Notes: generated by a model from the letters alone, not told the origin. A DNA stretch of 61,762 nt from Mycobacterium montefiorense (GCF_003112775.1 NZ_BFCH01000014.1:1-61762); one strand, 5' to 3'. Positions 36,972-49,447 are shown, numbered from the stretch's first letter. Numbers and translations are program-made.

Positions 36972-37001
36972 GTTTAGGAGACTAAACGCGCGTTCAGCCG
37001 A
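36958..37001. promoter_or_regulatory. Operator palindrome for the Rv1219c-type repressor
   Basis: A 44-bp near-perfect palindrome is centred at 36979/36980: TCGGCTGAACGC on the left mirrors GCGTTCAGCCGA on the right. An inner GTTTAG-GAGA-CTAAAC is separated from the outer arm by two mismatched pairs. It covers the repressor ATG (36971), so binding would block initiation. Size and symmetry suggest two TetR dimers or a wide site. Confidence 0.75.
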
Positions 37002-37092
37002 AGGTCAAGGGGACACCCCGGAGCGGATACGGAAATGAAATCAGCGCGAGGGATCAGTTGGCGCGTCCGGCCACGCCAGCACCGCACGGCGG

Positions 37093-37199
37093 CGCCGAGC
37101 GTGCCTGGTCGGCTAGTCGCGCACCGCGGCCAACACGCCGTCGCCGAGCGTGCCTGGTCGGCTAGTCGCGCACCGCGGCCAACACGCCGTCGCCGAGCG
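37093..37199. repeat. 49-bp tandem duplication at the 3' end of the methyltransferase gene
   Basis: 37093-37141 and 37142-37190 are identical 49-bp units beginning CGCCGAGCGTGCCTGG, followed by 9 bp of a third (37191-37199). The second unit holds the last codons and the stop of the methyltransferase gene; the first repeats that sequence beyond the stop. As 49 is not a multiple of 3, the reading frame is not extended. Copy number could vary between strains. Confidence 0.85.
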
Positions 37200-37848
37200 G
37201 CACCAGCGCGGGGGTTAGGCGCTCATCCTCGGCGATCAGACGGGCGGCCTCGCGGACCGCGACCACCTCGGTGTCGCGCGCCGCTGGATCACCGGCCCGA
37301 CCGCCCAGCGCCGAGCCGTGCACGACGATGATCCCGCCGGATCGAAGCAGCCGCACGCCCTCGACGACGTAATCGGGCTGGTCGATCGGGTCGGCGTCGA
37401 CGAACACCAGGTCATAGGACTCGTCGGCGAGGCGGGTGAGCACTTCTTGAGCGCGCCCGCTGATCAGCCGGGTGCGTGACGGGCCGATGCCGGCCTCGGA
37501 AAAGGCTTGCTTGGCCATCCGCAGATATTCGGGCTCGATGTCGATCGTGGTCAGTACGCCGTCGTCACTCATCCCCGACAGCAACCACAGGCCGCTGACC
37601 CCGGCACCGGTTCCGACCTCCGCGACCGCTTTGCCGCCGCTGAGCTTGGTCAGCAGACTCAGCAGCGCGCCGACTGCGGGTGTGACCGCCCGGGCGCCGA
37701 TGTCGACGGAGCGTTCGCGGGCAGCCGCCAGGATTGCGTCCTCTGATATCGATCCCTCCGCATGCGCGGAGAGCGATTCGGCCCGACTGGGGGCCGCCTG
37801 GCCGGGGGTTTCTTCGTCGCTGCCGTCCATGCCCGCAGCGTATTCCAT
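37162..37848 (-). CDS. O-methyltransferase, SAM-dependent (Rv1220c-like)
   Basis: 228 aa from ATG 37848; ATG 37830 is an alternative. Class I Rossmann methyltransferase of the caffeoyl-CoA/catechol type: [18 protein letters not shown] (SAM motif I, about 82-99), [27 protein letters not shown] with the metal/SAM Asp (about 150), and [12 protein letters not shown]. Substrate unknown. It is divergent from sigE, an arrangement conserved in mycobacteria. Its 3' end lies in a tandem repeat. Confidence 0.9.
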   Translation of the reverse strand: MEYAAGMDGSDEETPGQAAPSRAESLSAHAEGSISEDAILAAARERSVDIGARAVTPAVGALLSLLTKLSGGKAVAEVGTGAGVSGLWLLSGMSDDGVLTTIDIEPEYLRMAKQAFSEAGIGPSRTRLISGRAQEVLTRLADESYDLVFVDADPIDQPDYVVEGVRLLRSGGIIVVHGSALGGRAGDPAARDTEVVAVREAARLIAEDERLTPALVPLGDGVLAAVRD

Positions 37849-37970
37849 GCCGGGGCGCGGTCCGGCAGGCGCGCCTGAGCCGGCCCGTTTCCGACACGCC
37901 CGGGAAGGCCGGCGCGGCCTAAGTCACTCCACTACCGATCCGCCCTGCGTATGCCAGGTAACGATATGGT

Positions 37971-38002
37971 TTCTCAGCCAAACCTCAGATTGCTCCTATA
38001 CC
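37971..38002 (+). promoter_or_regulatory. Candidate MprA box and -10 of sigE promoter
   Basis: Two direct repeats with core CTCAG (37973-37977 and 37984-37988; TTCTCAGCC and CCTCAGATT) are 11 bp apart, one helical turn, as in MprA boxes. They are followed by TATACC (37997-38002), a possible -10, about 31 bp before the sigE ATG. M. tuberculosis sigE is known to be induced by MprAB. The assignment is by motif resemblance. Confidence 0.5.
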
Positions 38003-38032
38003 GCGCATACGCCGATACGCGACGGTGTCGGT

Positions 38033-38788
38033 ATGGAACGTGGAGGACGTTGGACGGGGAATACGGATTGGCAACTTCGCGTTGCCGGCGATGACGAACT
38101 GCCGCTACTCGGCAGGGCAAATACTTCGGAGGATTCGATCAACACCACTCTCTTAAGCCCGAGCACTATGTCTCACGCTCAGGAATGTCGCGACGACGAA
38201 TGGGTCGAGCCGGCGGAAGGGCCGCAGGGGACGGCCGTATTCGACGCGACCGGGGACAAGACGACGATGCCGTCCTGGGACGAGTTGGTGCGTCAGCACG
38301 CCGACCGGGTCTACCGGTTGGCCTACCGGCTGTCGGGTAACCAGCAAGACGCCGAGGACCTGACCCAGGAGACCTTCATCCGGGTCTTTCGGTCGGTGCA
38401 GAACTACCAGCCCGGCACCTTCGAGGGCTGGCTACACCGCATCACCACGAATCTGTTCCTTGACATGGTGCGCCGGCGCGCACGCATCCGGATGGAAGCG
38501 CTGCCGGACGACTACGACCGGGTGCCGGCCGACGAGCCCAACCCCGAGCAGATCTACCACGACGCGCGCCTGGGGCCTGACCTGCAGGCCGCGCTCGATT
38601 CGCTGCCGCCGGAGTTTCGTGCCGCGGTGGTGCTGTGCGACATCGAAGGCCTGTCCTACGAGGAGATCGGCGCCACGCTGGGCGTCAAGCTGGGCACCGT
38701 CCGCAGCCGGATACACCGCGGACGTCAGGCGCTGCGCGACTACCTGGCTGCACACTCCGAGCTGGAAGTTCACGCCAAATCGGCTTAG
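38033..38788 (+). CDS. sigE: ECF sigma factor SigE
   Basis: 251 aa from ATG 38033. Region 2: [20 protein letters not shown], then [20 protein letters not shown] (2.1-2.2) and [20 protein letters not shown] (2.3-2.4). Region 4: [23 protein letters not shown] and [18 protein letters not shown]. It directs the response to surface stress, detergent and heat in mycobacteria. An internal ATG at 38168 (MSHAQE) could give a shorter isoform, as alternative SigE starts are known in M. tuberculosis. The partner rseA follows. The C-terminal end differs from that of M. tuberculosis. Confidence 0.96.
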   Translation: MERGGRWTGNTDWQLRVAGDDELPLLGRANTSEDSINTTLLSPSTMSHAQECRDDEWVEPAEGPQGTAVFDATGDKTTMPSWDELVRQHADRVYRLAYRLSGNQQDAEDLTQETFIRVFRSVQNYQPGTFEGWLHRITTNLFLDMVRRRARIRMEALPDDYDRVPADEPNPEQIYHDARLGPDLQAALDSLPPEFRAAVVLCDIEGLSYEEIGATLGVKLGTVRSRIHRGRQALRDYLAAHSELEVHAKSA

Positions 38789-38907
38789 GCCGGTTTTGCA
38801 CCGCGGCTCACGGGCCGATAATCATGCGATTTCGCGGGATGCATAGCGGTGCTCGGCACGTTGCCGCGCTACATTCGAGGGGTACGTGGCAGCGAAAGGA
38901 ACTGGTG

Positions 38908-39303
38908 ATGGCCGACCGGGGACATGTGTTCCGTCGTGCGTTCTCCTGGCTCCCCGCGCAGTTCGCCTCCCAGAGTGATGCCCCGGTCGGCGCTCCCCGC
39001 CAATTCGGTTCGACCGAGCATCTGTCCGTCGAGGCGATCGCCGCGTTTGTAGACGGTGAGCTGCGGATGAACGCGCACTTGCGGGCTGCCCACCACCTCT
39101 CGCTGTGCCCGCAATGCGCGGCCGAAGTCGAGGACCAGAGCCGGGCGCGCAGCGCGCTGCGTGACTCCCATCCGATCCGCATCCCCAGCACGCTGCTCGG
39201 AATGCTGTCGGAGATTCCGCACTACCCGCCCGACGACACGCCATCGCAGGCACCCGACGGTTTCGCTGAGCGCAATATCCGCGACCAGCGCAAGCGCCGG
39301 TAG
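38908..39303 (+). CDS. rseA: Anti-sigma-E factor, zinc-binding
   Basis: 131 aa from ATG 38908, preceded by GAAAGGA. ZAS motif HLRAAHHLSLCPQC (about 55-68, His-x3-Cys-x2-Cys) binds zinc and senses redox. The N-terminus HVFRRAFSWLPAQFASQSDA matches RseA closely. It has no transmembrane segment. It sequesters SigE and is removed by PknB-phosphorylation/ClpC1P2 degradation in M. tuberculosis. It is about 20 residues shorter than Rv1222 because the low-complexity C-terminus is reduced. Confidence 0.93.
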   Translation: MADRGHVFRRAFSWLPAQFASQSDAPVGAPRQFGSTEHLSVEAIAAFVDGELRMNAHLRAAHHLSLCPQCAAEVEDQSRARSALRDSHPIRIPSTLLGMLSEIPHYPPDDTPSQAPDGFAERNIRDQRKRR

Positions 39304-39377
39304 CACCCGGGGTGCCCCAGTTCGTGCGTTCAGGGCGGCCGATCAGCAACCGTGGATACTAGGGTGGACACGAATAA

Positions 39378-40976
<1,599 letters not shown>

Positions 40977-41390
40977 ATGTTCGGGAACCTGAGCTGGGAG
41001 CACATCCTGGTCCTCGTGGTGGTCGGGCTGGTGATCCTCGGGCCCGAGCGGCTTCCGGGTGCGATCCGTTGGACGTCGACCTCGCTTCGGCAGGCACGTG
41101 ACTACCTCAGTGGGATGAGCAGCCAGCTGCGCCAGGACCTCGGGCCCGAGTTCGACGACCTGCGTGCCCCGCTCAGCGAGCTGCAGAAACTGCGCGGGAT
41201 GACGCCGCGCGCGGCGCTGACCAAGCACCTGCTCGACGGCGACGATTCGTTCCTCACCGGCAATTTCGAGCGGCCGGTCAATGGAACGCCGCCGCAGTCG
41301 TCGGCCGGGCCGGCGGTGGGGCCGAATGGCAGCCCTGCGCTAGGGACCCCCCAGCACGGCCCGGCGCCGTTCGACTCCGACGCGACCTGA
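40977..41390 (+). CDS. tatB: Sec-independent translocase subunit TatB
   Basis: 137 aa. One N-terminal transmembrane helix ([23 protein letters not shown]) with the Gly-Pro hinge is followed by an amphipathic helix ([19 protein letters not shown]) and a polar tail. It receives twin-arginine substrates with TatC before TatA. ATG follows the htrA stop directly (0 bp). Confidence 0.94.
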   Translation: MFGNLSWEHILVLVVVGLVILGPERLPGAIRWTSTSLRQARDYLSGMSSQLRQDLGPEFDDLRAPLSELQKLRGMTPRAALTKHLLDGDDSFLTGNFERPVNGTPPQSSAGPAVGPNGSPALGTPQHGPAPFDSDAT

Positions 41391-41393
41391 ATC

Positions 41394-42551
41394 TCAGTGT
41401 CGGGTCGGGTCGAGCCCGAGCGACACGCCTGCCAACCCACGCTTTCGCGACGACAGCTTGTCGGCGACACCGCGCAGCTCCTTGCCCACCGGCGAATCGG
41501 GTGCGCTCAGCACGATCGGTACGCCCGAATCGCCGGCCGCGACCAGCGCCGGGTCCAGTGGGATCTGCCCCAGCAGCGGCACATCGGCGCCGACCGCCCG
41601 GGACAGTCGCTCGGCGACCTGCTCGCCGCCTCCCTCGCCGAATACCTGCATGGTCGAGCCGTCCGGCAGGACGAGCCCCGACATGTTCTCGACGACGCCG
41701 ACGATGCGCTGGCGGGTTTGCAGCGCGATGCTGCCGGCCCGCTCGGCGACCTCGGCGGCGGCCAGCTGCGGCGTGGTCACGACCAGGATTTCCGCGTTGG
41801 GAATCAGCTGAGCCACCGAGATGGCGATATCACCGGTCCCGGGTGGCAGATCGAGCAGCAGCACATCCAGATCGCCCCAGTAGACGTCGGCCAGGAACTG
41901 CTGCAACGCCCGGTGCAGCATCGGTCCGCGCCACACCACCGGGGTGTTGCCCTCGGTGAACTGGGCGATCGAAATGACCTTCACCTCATGCGCGATCGGC
42001 GGCAGGATCATCGACTCCACCTGGGTGGGCCGGTCGGTGGTGCCCATCATCCGGGGGATGGAGTGGCCGTGGATGTCGGCATCGAGCACGCCGACCGACA
42101 GGCCACGGGTCGCCATCGCCGCAGCCAGGTTGACGGTGACGCTGGACTTGCCGACGCCGCCCTTGCCGGACGCAACCGCATAGACCCGGGTCAGCGAGCT
42201 GGGCTGGGCGAACGGGATGACGGGCTCGCGAGCGTCGCCGCGCAGCTGCTTGCGCAGCTCGGTGCGCTGCTCGTCGTTCATCACGTCCAGGCTGACTTTC
42301 ACCGCCCCGGTGCCGGGCACGTCGGCGACGGCCTCGCGGACGCGCTCACTGATTTCGGCCTTCTTCGGGCAGGCCTCGGTGGTCAGGTAGATCCCGACGT
42401 GTACGCCGCCGTCGGGCTCCACGTCGATGCCCTTGACCATCCCGAGTTCGGTGATGGGACGCCGCAATTCGGGGTCGATCACCTTGCCCAGTGCGGTGCG
42501 GATAGCAGCGTTGAGGTCGGCTTGCGAACCAGCGGAGTCATGACGAGACAT
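41394..42551 (-). CDS. mrp: Mrp/ApbC iron-sulfur carrier ATPase
   Basis: 385 aa from ATG 42551 (MSRHDSAG); a TTG at 42578 would add 9 residues (the M. tuberculosis entry is annotated that way). N-terminal MIP18/DUF59 domain: AAIRTALGKVIDPELRRPI and TTEACPKK. Deviant Walker A ASGKGGVGKSSVTVNLA (about 118-134), LDADIHGHS, and LLLDLPPGTGDIAISVAQ follow. Binds and transfers Fe-S clusters. It is convergent with tatB; the region between lacks the Rv1225c-lpqX genes of M. tuberculosis. Confidence 0.93.
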   Translation of the reverse strand: MSRHDSAGSQADLNAAIRTALGKVIDPELRRPITELGMVKGIDVEPDGGVHVGIYLTTEACPKKAEISERVREAVADVPGTGAVKVSLDVMNDEQRTELRKQLRGDAREPVIPFAQPSSLTRVYAVASGKGGVGKSSVTVNLAAAMATRGLSVGVLDADIHGHSIPRMMGTTDRPTQVESMILPPIAHEVKVISIAQFTEGNTPVVWRGPMLHRALQQFLADVYWGDLDVLLLDLPPGTGDIAISVAQLIPNAEILVVTTPQLAAAEVAERAGSIALQTRQRIVGVVENMSGLVLPDGSTMQVFGEGGGEQVAERLSRAVGADVPLLGQIPLDPALVAAGDSGVPIVLSAPDSPVGKELRGVADKLSSRKRGLAGVSLGLDPTRH

Positions 42552-42596
42552 CACCGCCGAGTGTAGGCGGCTCGGCAACCGAGCGACTGGCAGGCG

Positions 42597-43913
42597 TCAG
42601 CCGGGCGGAGCCGGCGCCGGCGCCGGCGGCCCAAACGGCTGCTGTGGCGGGGCGAGCGGTCCGAACGGCTGTGGCGGCGGGGCCGGCGGTCCGAACGGCT
42701 GTGGCGGCGGGGCCGGCGGTCCGAACGGCTGTGGCGGCGGAGCCAACGGCCCAAACGGCTGCGGCGGCATGCCGGGTGCGCCCTGCGGCGGGGTTTGCGA
42801 GCTGATGCAGATCACCGTGCACCCGGGCATGTGCCCCTGTGACACCGGCGGGCTGGGCGGCGTCATCCAGGGGAACATCGGCTGCGTCGGGCTGACCTGG
42901 GCAGGCTGGCCGGTCAGGTCGATCAGCGGCATCCGTGCCATCGGGTCGTCCTGGGGCAAGCCGATCATGTTGATCGGCAGGCCGGGTCCGAGTCCCTCTG
43001 GATGCTCGTCGTGTGCATTGCCGAGCGGCGGCGGTGGTCCGGTGATTGGGGGCAGGTCGACCGGGACCACGCCGGTGGCGTAGGCCGCGGCCCAACCCAG
43101 CACGTTCTGTGCGTAGGCAGCCGAGTTGTTGTAGCGCAGGATCGCGGCCATGACCTGTGCCGGGTCGCGCAGATTCAGCCCGCCGCTGCACAGGTAGCGG
43201 GCCGCCGTCAGCGTGGAGTCGAACAGGTTCTGTGGGTCGGCAATGCCATCGCCATCGCCGTCGGCGGCGTAGCGGGCCCAGGTGCCGGGCAAGAACTGCA
43301 TCGGCCCCATCGCGCGGGCGTAGGTGACGCGGTTGCCGGCGCTGCTGGAGATGATCACCTCGTTGCCGGGCAGCGTGCCGTCCAGCGCAGGACCGTAGAT
43401 CGGGTTGACAGCGGTGCCGCGGGCGTCGACGGCGCCGCCGCCGGCGTGGCCGGACTCGATGCGCCCGATGCCGGCCAGCAGGTTCCAGCTGACGCCGCAG
43501 GCTGGGTCGGAGAAGGCCATCTTCTGTTCCGCGTTGCGATAGGCGGACAGCGCCATCATCGGAATGCCGAGCGCGCCAGGTGCACTCACCACTCTCGGCG
43601 GTGGTGGTGCGGACGCGGCGCCCGCCGCGACGTGGAAGGCGGTCGGTGCCCGGTCGATGGCGATGACTACCGGTCCGGACAGGTCGGGGACGGTCGGGGA
43701 CACGGCGGCGACCGGGGTGATCACGGCGTGCACCGACGGGATGGGGCTCTTTCCGTGTCCGCGTATCGGCTCGGGCGTGGCGCCGACGGCACCCGCGAAC
43801 ACCAACGGACTGATCACCGCCACGCTGAATGCCTGTGCCCGACTTACCGGAAGCCTCCGCTTCCGCACTGACGCGACGACCGGGTGTGCACCCGAGCGAC
43901 CCCCTATGCGCAC
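42597..43913 (-). CDS. Secreted lytic transglycosylase-like protein (Rv1230c-like)
   Basis: 438 aa, GTG start. N-terminal signal anchor (AFSVAVISPLVFAGAVGA, about 29-46). The SLT_2 lysozyme-like domain (about 135-270) has the catalytic Glu in AGIGRIESGHAGG, followed by YARAMGPMQFLPGTWARYAA and YNNSAAYAQNVLGWA. The C-terminus is Pro-rich with five 10-residue PPQPFGPxAP repeats. It may cleave glycan strands in the cell wall during growth or division. A candidate Crp site lies upstream. Confidence 0.9.
   Translation of the reverse strand: MRIGGRSGAHPVVASVRKRRLPVSRAQAFSVAVISPLVFAGAVGATPEPIRGHGKSPIPSVHAVITPVAAVSPTVPDLSGPVVIAIDRAPTAFHVAAGAASAPPPPRVVSAPGALGIPMMALSAYRNAEQKMAFSDPACGVSWNLLAGIGRIESGHAGGGAVDARGTAVNPIYGPALDGTLPGNEVIISSSAGNRVTYARAMGPMQFLPGTWARYAADGDGDGIADPQNLFDSTLTAARYLCSGGLNLRDPAQVMAAILRYNNSAAYAQNVLGWAAAYATGVVPVDLPPITGPPPPLGNAHDEHPEGLGPGLPINMIGLPQDDPMARMPLIDLTGQPAQVSPTQPMFPWMTPPSPPVSQGHMPGCTVICISSQTPPQGAPGMPPQPFGPLAPPPQPFGPPAPPPQPFGPPAPPPQPFGPLAPPQQPFGPPAPAPAPPG
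42629..42769 (-). repeat. 30-bp tandem repeats encoding Pro-rich tail
   Basis: Five units of 30 bp (period markers CCGAACGGCT at 42661, 42691, 42721; CCAAACGGCT at 42631, 42751). 42661-42690 and 42691-42720 are identical, so copy number may vary. They encode PPQPFGPPAP-type decapeptides in the Rv1230c-like protein. Confidence 0.88.
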
Positions 43914-43978
43914 TCCACCGTCCTAAGTATTTGCGCCGTCAGAAACCCTGTGAGCTGCCGGAAACCTCTTCTTAGCAT

Positions 43979-43994
43979 CGTGAACTAGATCACC
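43979..43994. promoter_or_regulatory. Candidate Crp/cAMP receptor protein site
   Basis: GTGA (43980-43983), 6 bp (ACTAGA), TCAC (43990-43993) form the TGTGA-N6-TCACA-type palindrome of mycobacterial Crp, with C instead of T and C instead of A at the ends. It sits about 67 bp before the Rv1230c-like start. I recall Rv1230c in the predicted Crp regulon of M. tuberculosis. The rest of 43914-44074 shows no gene. Confidence 0.6.
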
Positions 43995-44074
43995 ATACAT
44001 AACTCTTGTGACGGGAGTGGCGCAATGGTGGATCCGGTATTCACGTGGATCTCTTACTGGTCAGCAGTACGCCC

Positions 44075-44584
44075 TCACCGGCGCGCCGGGCGTTCGTCCG
44101 CCGGGATCTGCACGTCCAGACCGGTCAGCAAGGCGCGCAGTTCCTCCAGCTCATCGCGCAGGTATTCACGGGTGACGACTTCGCCGATGGCCAGCCGCAG
44201 GGCGGCCAGCTCACGGGACAGGTATTCGGTGTCGGCCTTGGTCTGTGCGGCGCGACGAAGATCTTCTTCTAGTGTGACCCGGTCCCGGTTCTCTTGACGG
44301 TTCTGGGCCAGCAGGATCAGCGGCGCGGCATAGGCGGCCTGTGTCGAGAAGGCCAGATTCAGCAGAATGAACGGGTACGGGTCGAACCGCCATTCGGCCG
44401 CGATCAGGTTGATCGCGATCCACACGATCACGATGAGCGTCTGTATCAGCAGATAACGGCCGGTACCGAAGAACCGCGCGATGGCCTCGGTGCTCTGCCC
44501 GACCGTCTCGGGATCAAAGCGCAGTGAGATCCCACGCGATGTCCGCGGGGTGTACAGCCGCCGCGGTGCCGCCGGTTTGCTCAC
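44075..44584 (-). CDS. DUF1003 membrane protein (Rv1231c-like)
   Basis: 169 aa from GTG 44584, overlapping the stop of the next gene (GTGA). Two transmembrane helices, YLLIQTLIVIVWIAINLIAA and PYPFILLNLAFSTQAAYAAPLI, form the DUF1003 core; the latter ends with LLAQNRQENRDRVTLEED. Its C-terminal tail is charged, coiled-coil-like. Coupling to a PRC/MgtE_N/CBS protein suggests a shared ion-related or envelope function, but this is unproven. Confidence 0.87.
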   Translation of the reverse strand: MSKPAAPRRLYTPRTSRGISLRFDPETVGQSTEAIARFFGTGRYLLIQTLIVIVWIAINLIAAEWRFDPYPFILLNLAFSTQAAYAAPLILLAQNRQENRDRVTLEEDLRRAAQTKADTEYLSRELAALRLAIGEVVTREYLRDELEELRALLTGLDVQIPADERPARR

Positions 44585-45891
44585 GAGGTCCCCTCAGTTG
44601 CTTCGGCGCGCGCGATGCCGGCGCTCACCTCTTGGGCCGCCGCGCGCCAGTCGTGCGGCAGTAGGTGATCCAGCAGGTCATCCACGGTGACCGCGCCCAG
44701 CAGGTGGCTCGCGGCATCCACGACGGGTCCGCATACCAGGTTGTAGGCGGCGAAGTAGCGGGTCACAGCTGCCAGTGTGGTCTCCGGGCTCAGGGTGAGC
44801 AGGTCACTGTCGACGATCCCGCCGATCAGCTCGCTCGGCGGTTCGCGAAGCAGCCGCTGAAGCGGAACGCAGCCCAGGTACCGCCCGGTGGGCGTGGCCG
44901 TCGGCGGTCGCGCCACGAACACCATCGACGACAGTGCCGGCGTGAGGTCGGGATTGCGGACCAGCGCAAGGGCCTCGGCGACCGTGGTGTCCGCGGTCAG
45001 CACCACCGGATCCGACGTCATCAAGCCGCCAGCGGTGTCGGGGGAGTGCTTCAAAAGCCTTCGCACCGGGGCGGATTCGTCGGGGTCCATCCGGGCCAAC
45101 AACAGCTCGGCATCCGTGGGATTCAGCTCGCCGAGCAGGTCGGCGGCGTCGTCGGGGTCCATCTCCTCGAGCACGTCGGCGGCGCGTTCGGTGCCCAGCT
45201 GCGACAGCGCATCGGCCTGGTCCGACTCCGGCAACTCCTGCAGGATGTCGGCCAGCCGCTCGTCGGTCAGGGCCCGGAACACCTCGGTGCGCCGCTTGGC
45301 CGGCAGCCCACGGATAGCGTCCGCTACGTCGACGGCGCGGCGTCCCTCGAATTGGTTGAGCAGCTGGGCCACCGCCTGACCGGGCATCGCCAATGCCGAC
45401 GGCGTCAATCCGTGCACGCTCTGCCAGTCGACCACGTGGGCCGGCCCGCGCCGTCGGAGTCGACGGTGACTGCGCACGGCGATCCTGGTCACCAGCCAGT
45501 CACGGGTCCGGGATTGCTCGATGCCCAGGTCGGTGATCACGACATCGCGGCCGACCAGCTCCGGTAGTTGCGGGTCGTTGACCGCGACCGGGGTGTCGAG
45601 AATCTGTCCGATCGCCAGGACCTCGCCCGGACGCTGTTCGAAGTGACGCAGGGACACGCTTCCTGTGTTGAGCGTCACCGCGTTGGGCTCGATCGCGGCG
45701 ACCCGCAAAATCGGGATGAAGATGCTGCGGCGGGTCGCCAAGTCGACAACCAGCCCCAACACCCGCGGTTGCTGGCGAACAATGCTGATGCTGATCACGA
45801 CATCGCGGATACGCCCGAAGTTCTCGCCCGTTGGCCCCAACACCAACATCCGCGCCAGCCGCGCGATGTACACCCTGTTGACCGATGCCAT
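44581..45891 (-). CDS. PRC-barrel/MgtE_N/CBS cytoplasmic protein (Rv1232c-like)
   Basis: 436 aa. N-terminal PRC-barrel-like segments (residues 1-130, including VLGPTGENFGRIRDVVISIS), then an MgtE_N helical superhelix (about 195-285: LADILQELPESDQADALSQL, EEMDPDDAADLLGELNPTDA), then two CBS domains (about 295-420: GGLMTSDPVVLTADTTVAEA; DSDLLTLSPETTLAAV). There is no transmembrane channel, unlike true MgtE. The MgtE_N/CBS part may sense Mg2+ or nucleotides and act with the coupled DUF1003 membrane protein. Confidence 0.88.
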   Translation of the reverse strand: MASVNRVYIARLARMLVLGPTGENFGRIRDVVISISIVRQQPRVLGLVVDLATRRSIFIPILRVAAIEPNAVTLNTGSVSLRHFEQRPGEVLAIGQILDTPVAVNDPQLPELVGRDVVITDLGIEQSRTRDWLVTRIAVRSHRRLRRRGPAHVVDWQSVHGLTPSALAMPGQAVAQLLNQFEGRRAVDVADAIRGLPAKRRTEVFRALTDERLADILQELPESDQADALSQLGTERAADVLEEMDPDDAADLLGELNPTDAELLLARMDPDESAPVRRLLKHSPDTAGGLMTSDPVVLTADTTVAEALALVRNPDLTPALSSMVFVARPPTATPTGRYLGCVPLQRLLREPPSELIGGIVDSDLLTLSPETTLAAVTRYFAAYNLVCGPVVDAASHLLGAVTVDDLLDHLLPHDWRAAAQEVSAGIARAEATEGTS

Positions 45892-45950
45892 GGGAAAGAG
45901 CCTAGGCAGCTAGGCGCGTGACGGCAGCGAACCCGCTCTGGTGAGCCCCG

Positions 45951-46520
45951 CTAATGCGAATGCACCGCAAAAATCATGACGATCAGACCCACGATCAGGG
46001 TTGCGACGCCGATCACAATGCCGGCGACGGCCGTGCCGTAGCCGTCCTGGCGCGTCCGCTTGATCTGGTCGATCGCGATAATGCCCAGCACGATGGCCGC
46101 GATTCCGCCGATGCAGCAGAACAGGCCGGTAAACGACGCGATCAGCGACGCGATCGCCATCCCGTTCGTCCCGGGCGCCGCGACCTCCGCGGACCAGTAA
46201 TCGCCCTGATATCCCGGCGCCGGGTAATAGCCGCCGGGATAGGGCGCAGCGCCGTAGCCGGGTGGCGGGCCACCGAATTGCGGCGGGCCCGGCGGGTAGG
46301 CCGGGCCGCCATGGCCGGGCTGCTGGTATCCGAAGGGCGGGGTGCCCGGTGGGTAGTCGAGTGGAACGCCGGGCGAGTACGGCGGGGGCGGATGGTCGGC
46401 TGGTGGCGGTGATGCCGGGTAATCCCAGGGCCCTGCCCAACCCGGCTGTTGCGGGTGCTGCCCGCCGGCCGGGTGCGGCTCAGCGGCATCCTCGCCGCTG
46501 GCACCGCCGGGAGCTGTCAT
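45951..46520 (-). CDS. Pro/Gly-rich DUF4190-type membrane protein (Rv1233c-like)
   Basis: 189 aa from ATG 46520; an upstream TTG is less likely. A long N-terminal half is rich in Pro/Gly/Tyr (YPPGTPPFGYQQPGHGGP) and disordered. Two transmembrane helices lie at the C-terminus (MAIASLIASFTGLFCCIGGI, and the region GTAVAGIVIGVATLIVGLIV). Typical of small envelope proteins of actinobacteria. No enzymatic motif. Confidence 0.87.
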   Translation of the reverse strand: MTAPGGASGEDAAEPHPAGGQHPQQPGWAGPWDYPASPPPADHPPPPYSPGVPLDYPPGTPPFGYQQPGHGGPAYPPGPPQFGGPPPGYGAAPYPGGYYPAPGYQGDYWSAEVAAPGTNGMAIASLIASFTGLFCCIGGIAAIVLGIIAIDQIKRTRQDGYGTAVAGIVIGVATLIVGLIVMIFAVHSH

Positions 46521-46606
46521 GGTGTTCAACCTAGCCTGCAGGCTGCCTCGATAGGGTGGGAGGGCCGAGGTGAAACTATGGTCTCGGCAGAGGAGAATGA
46601 GCCGAA

Positions 46607-47134
46607 ATGACTAGTCCGTTCCAGCCTGGCCAAGTCCCCGGCGCGACGCCCACGGGCGCGGCCTCCGGGCGCCGCGGGGTGCCGCAGTTGCCGACTCCGC
46701 CCAAGGGCTGGCCGGTGGGCTCTTATCCCACCTATGCCGAGGCGCAACGCTCCGTGGACTACCTATCCGAGCAGCAGTTCCCGGTGCAGCAGGTGACCAT
46801 AGTCGGCGTCGACCTGATGCAGGTTGAACGGGTTACCGGCCGGCTGTCATGGCCCAAGGTGCTCGGCGGCGGTGTGCTCAGCGGGGCCTGGCTCGGGCTG
46901 TTCATCGGGTTGGTGCTCGGCTTCTTCAGCCCGAACCCGTGGGGTGCGCTGGCGACCGGGTTGGTCGCCGGGGTGTTCTTTGGCTTGATCACATCCGCTG
47001 TTCCGTATGCAATGGCACGTGGCACCAGGGATTTCAGTTCGACCATGCAGTTGGTCGCCGGCCGTTACGACGTACTCTGCGATCCGCAGAACGCGGAGAA
47101 GGCCCGGGATTTACTTGCGCGCCTGGCGATCTGA
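46607..47134 (+). CDS. General-stress-type membrane protein (Rv1234-like)
   Basis: 175 aa. N-terminal Pro-rich segment, then a YflT/GSP17M-like fold beginning VGSYPTYAEAQRSVDYLSEQ, and two transmembrane helices (VLSGAWLGLFIGLVLGFF and WGALATGLVAGVFFGLITSA). ATG 46607 has GAGGAGAATGAG upstream. Function unknown. It lies 15 bp upstream of the trehalose importer lipoprotein, so it may be co-transcribed. Confidence 0.87.
   Translation: MTSPFQPGQVPGATPTGAASGRRGVPQLPTPPKGWPVGSYPTYAEAQRSVDYLSEQQFPVQQVTIVGVDLMQVERVTGRLSWPKVLGGGVLSGAWLGLFIGLVLGFFSPNPWGALATGLVAGVFFGLITSAVPYAMARGTRDFSSTMQLVAGRYDVLCDPQNAEKARDLLARLAI

Positions 47135-49447
<2,313 letters not shown>

Noticed and set aside
37093..37199. 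CRISPR or attachment-site duplication
   Set aside because: Two contiguous copies, no spacers, no integrase or mobile gene nearby; simple tandem duplication.
42629..42769. CRISPR-like repeats
   Set aside because: Repeats are contiguous without spacers and encode in-frame proline-rich decapeptides.
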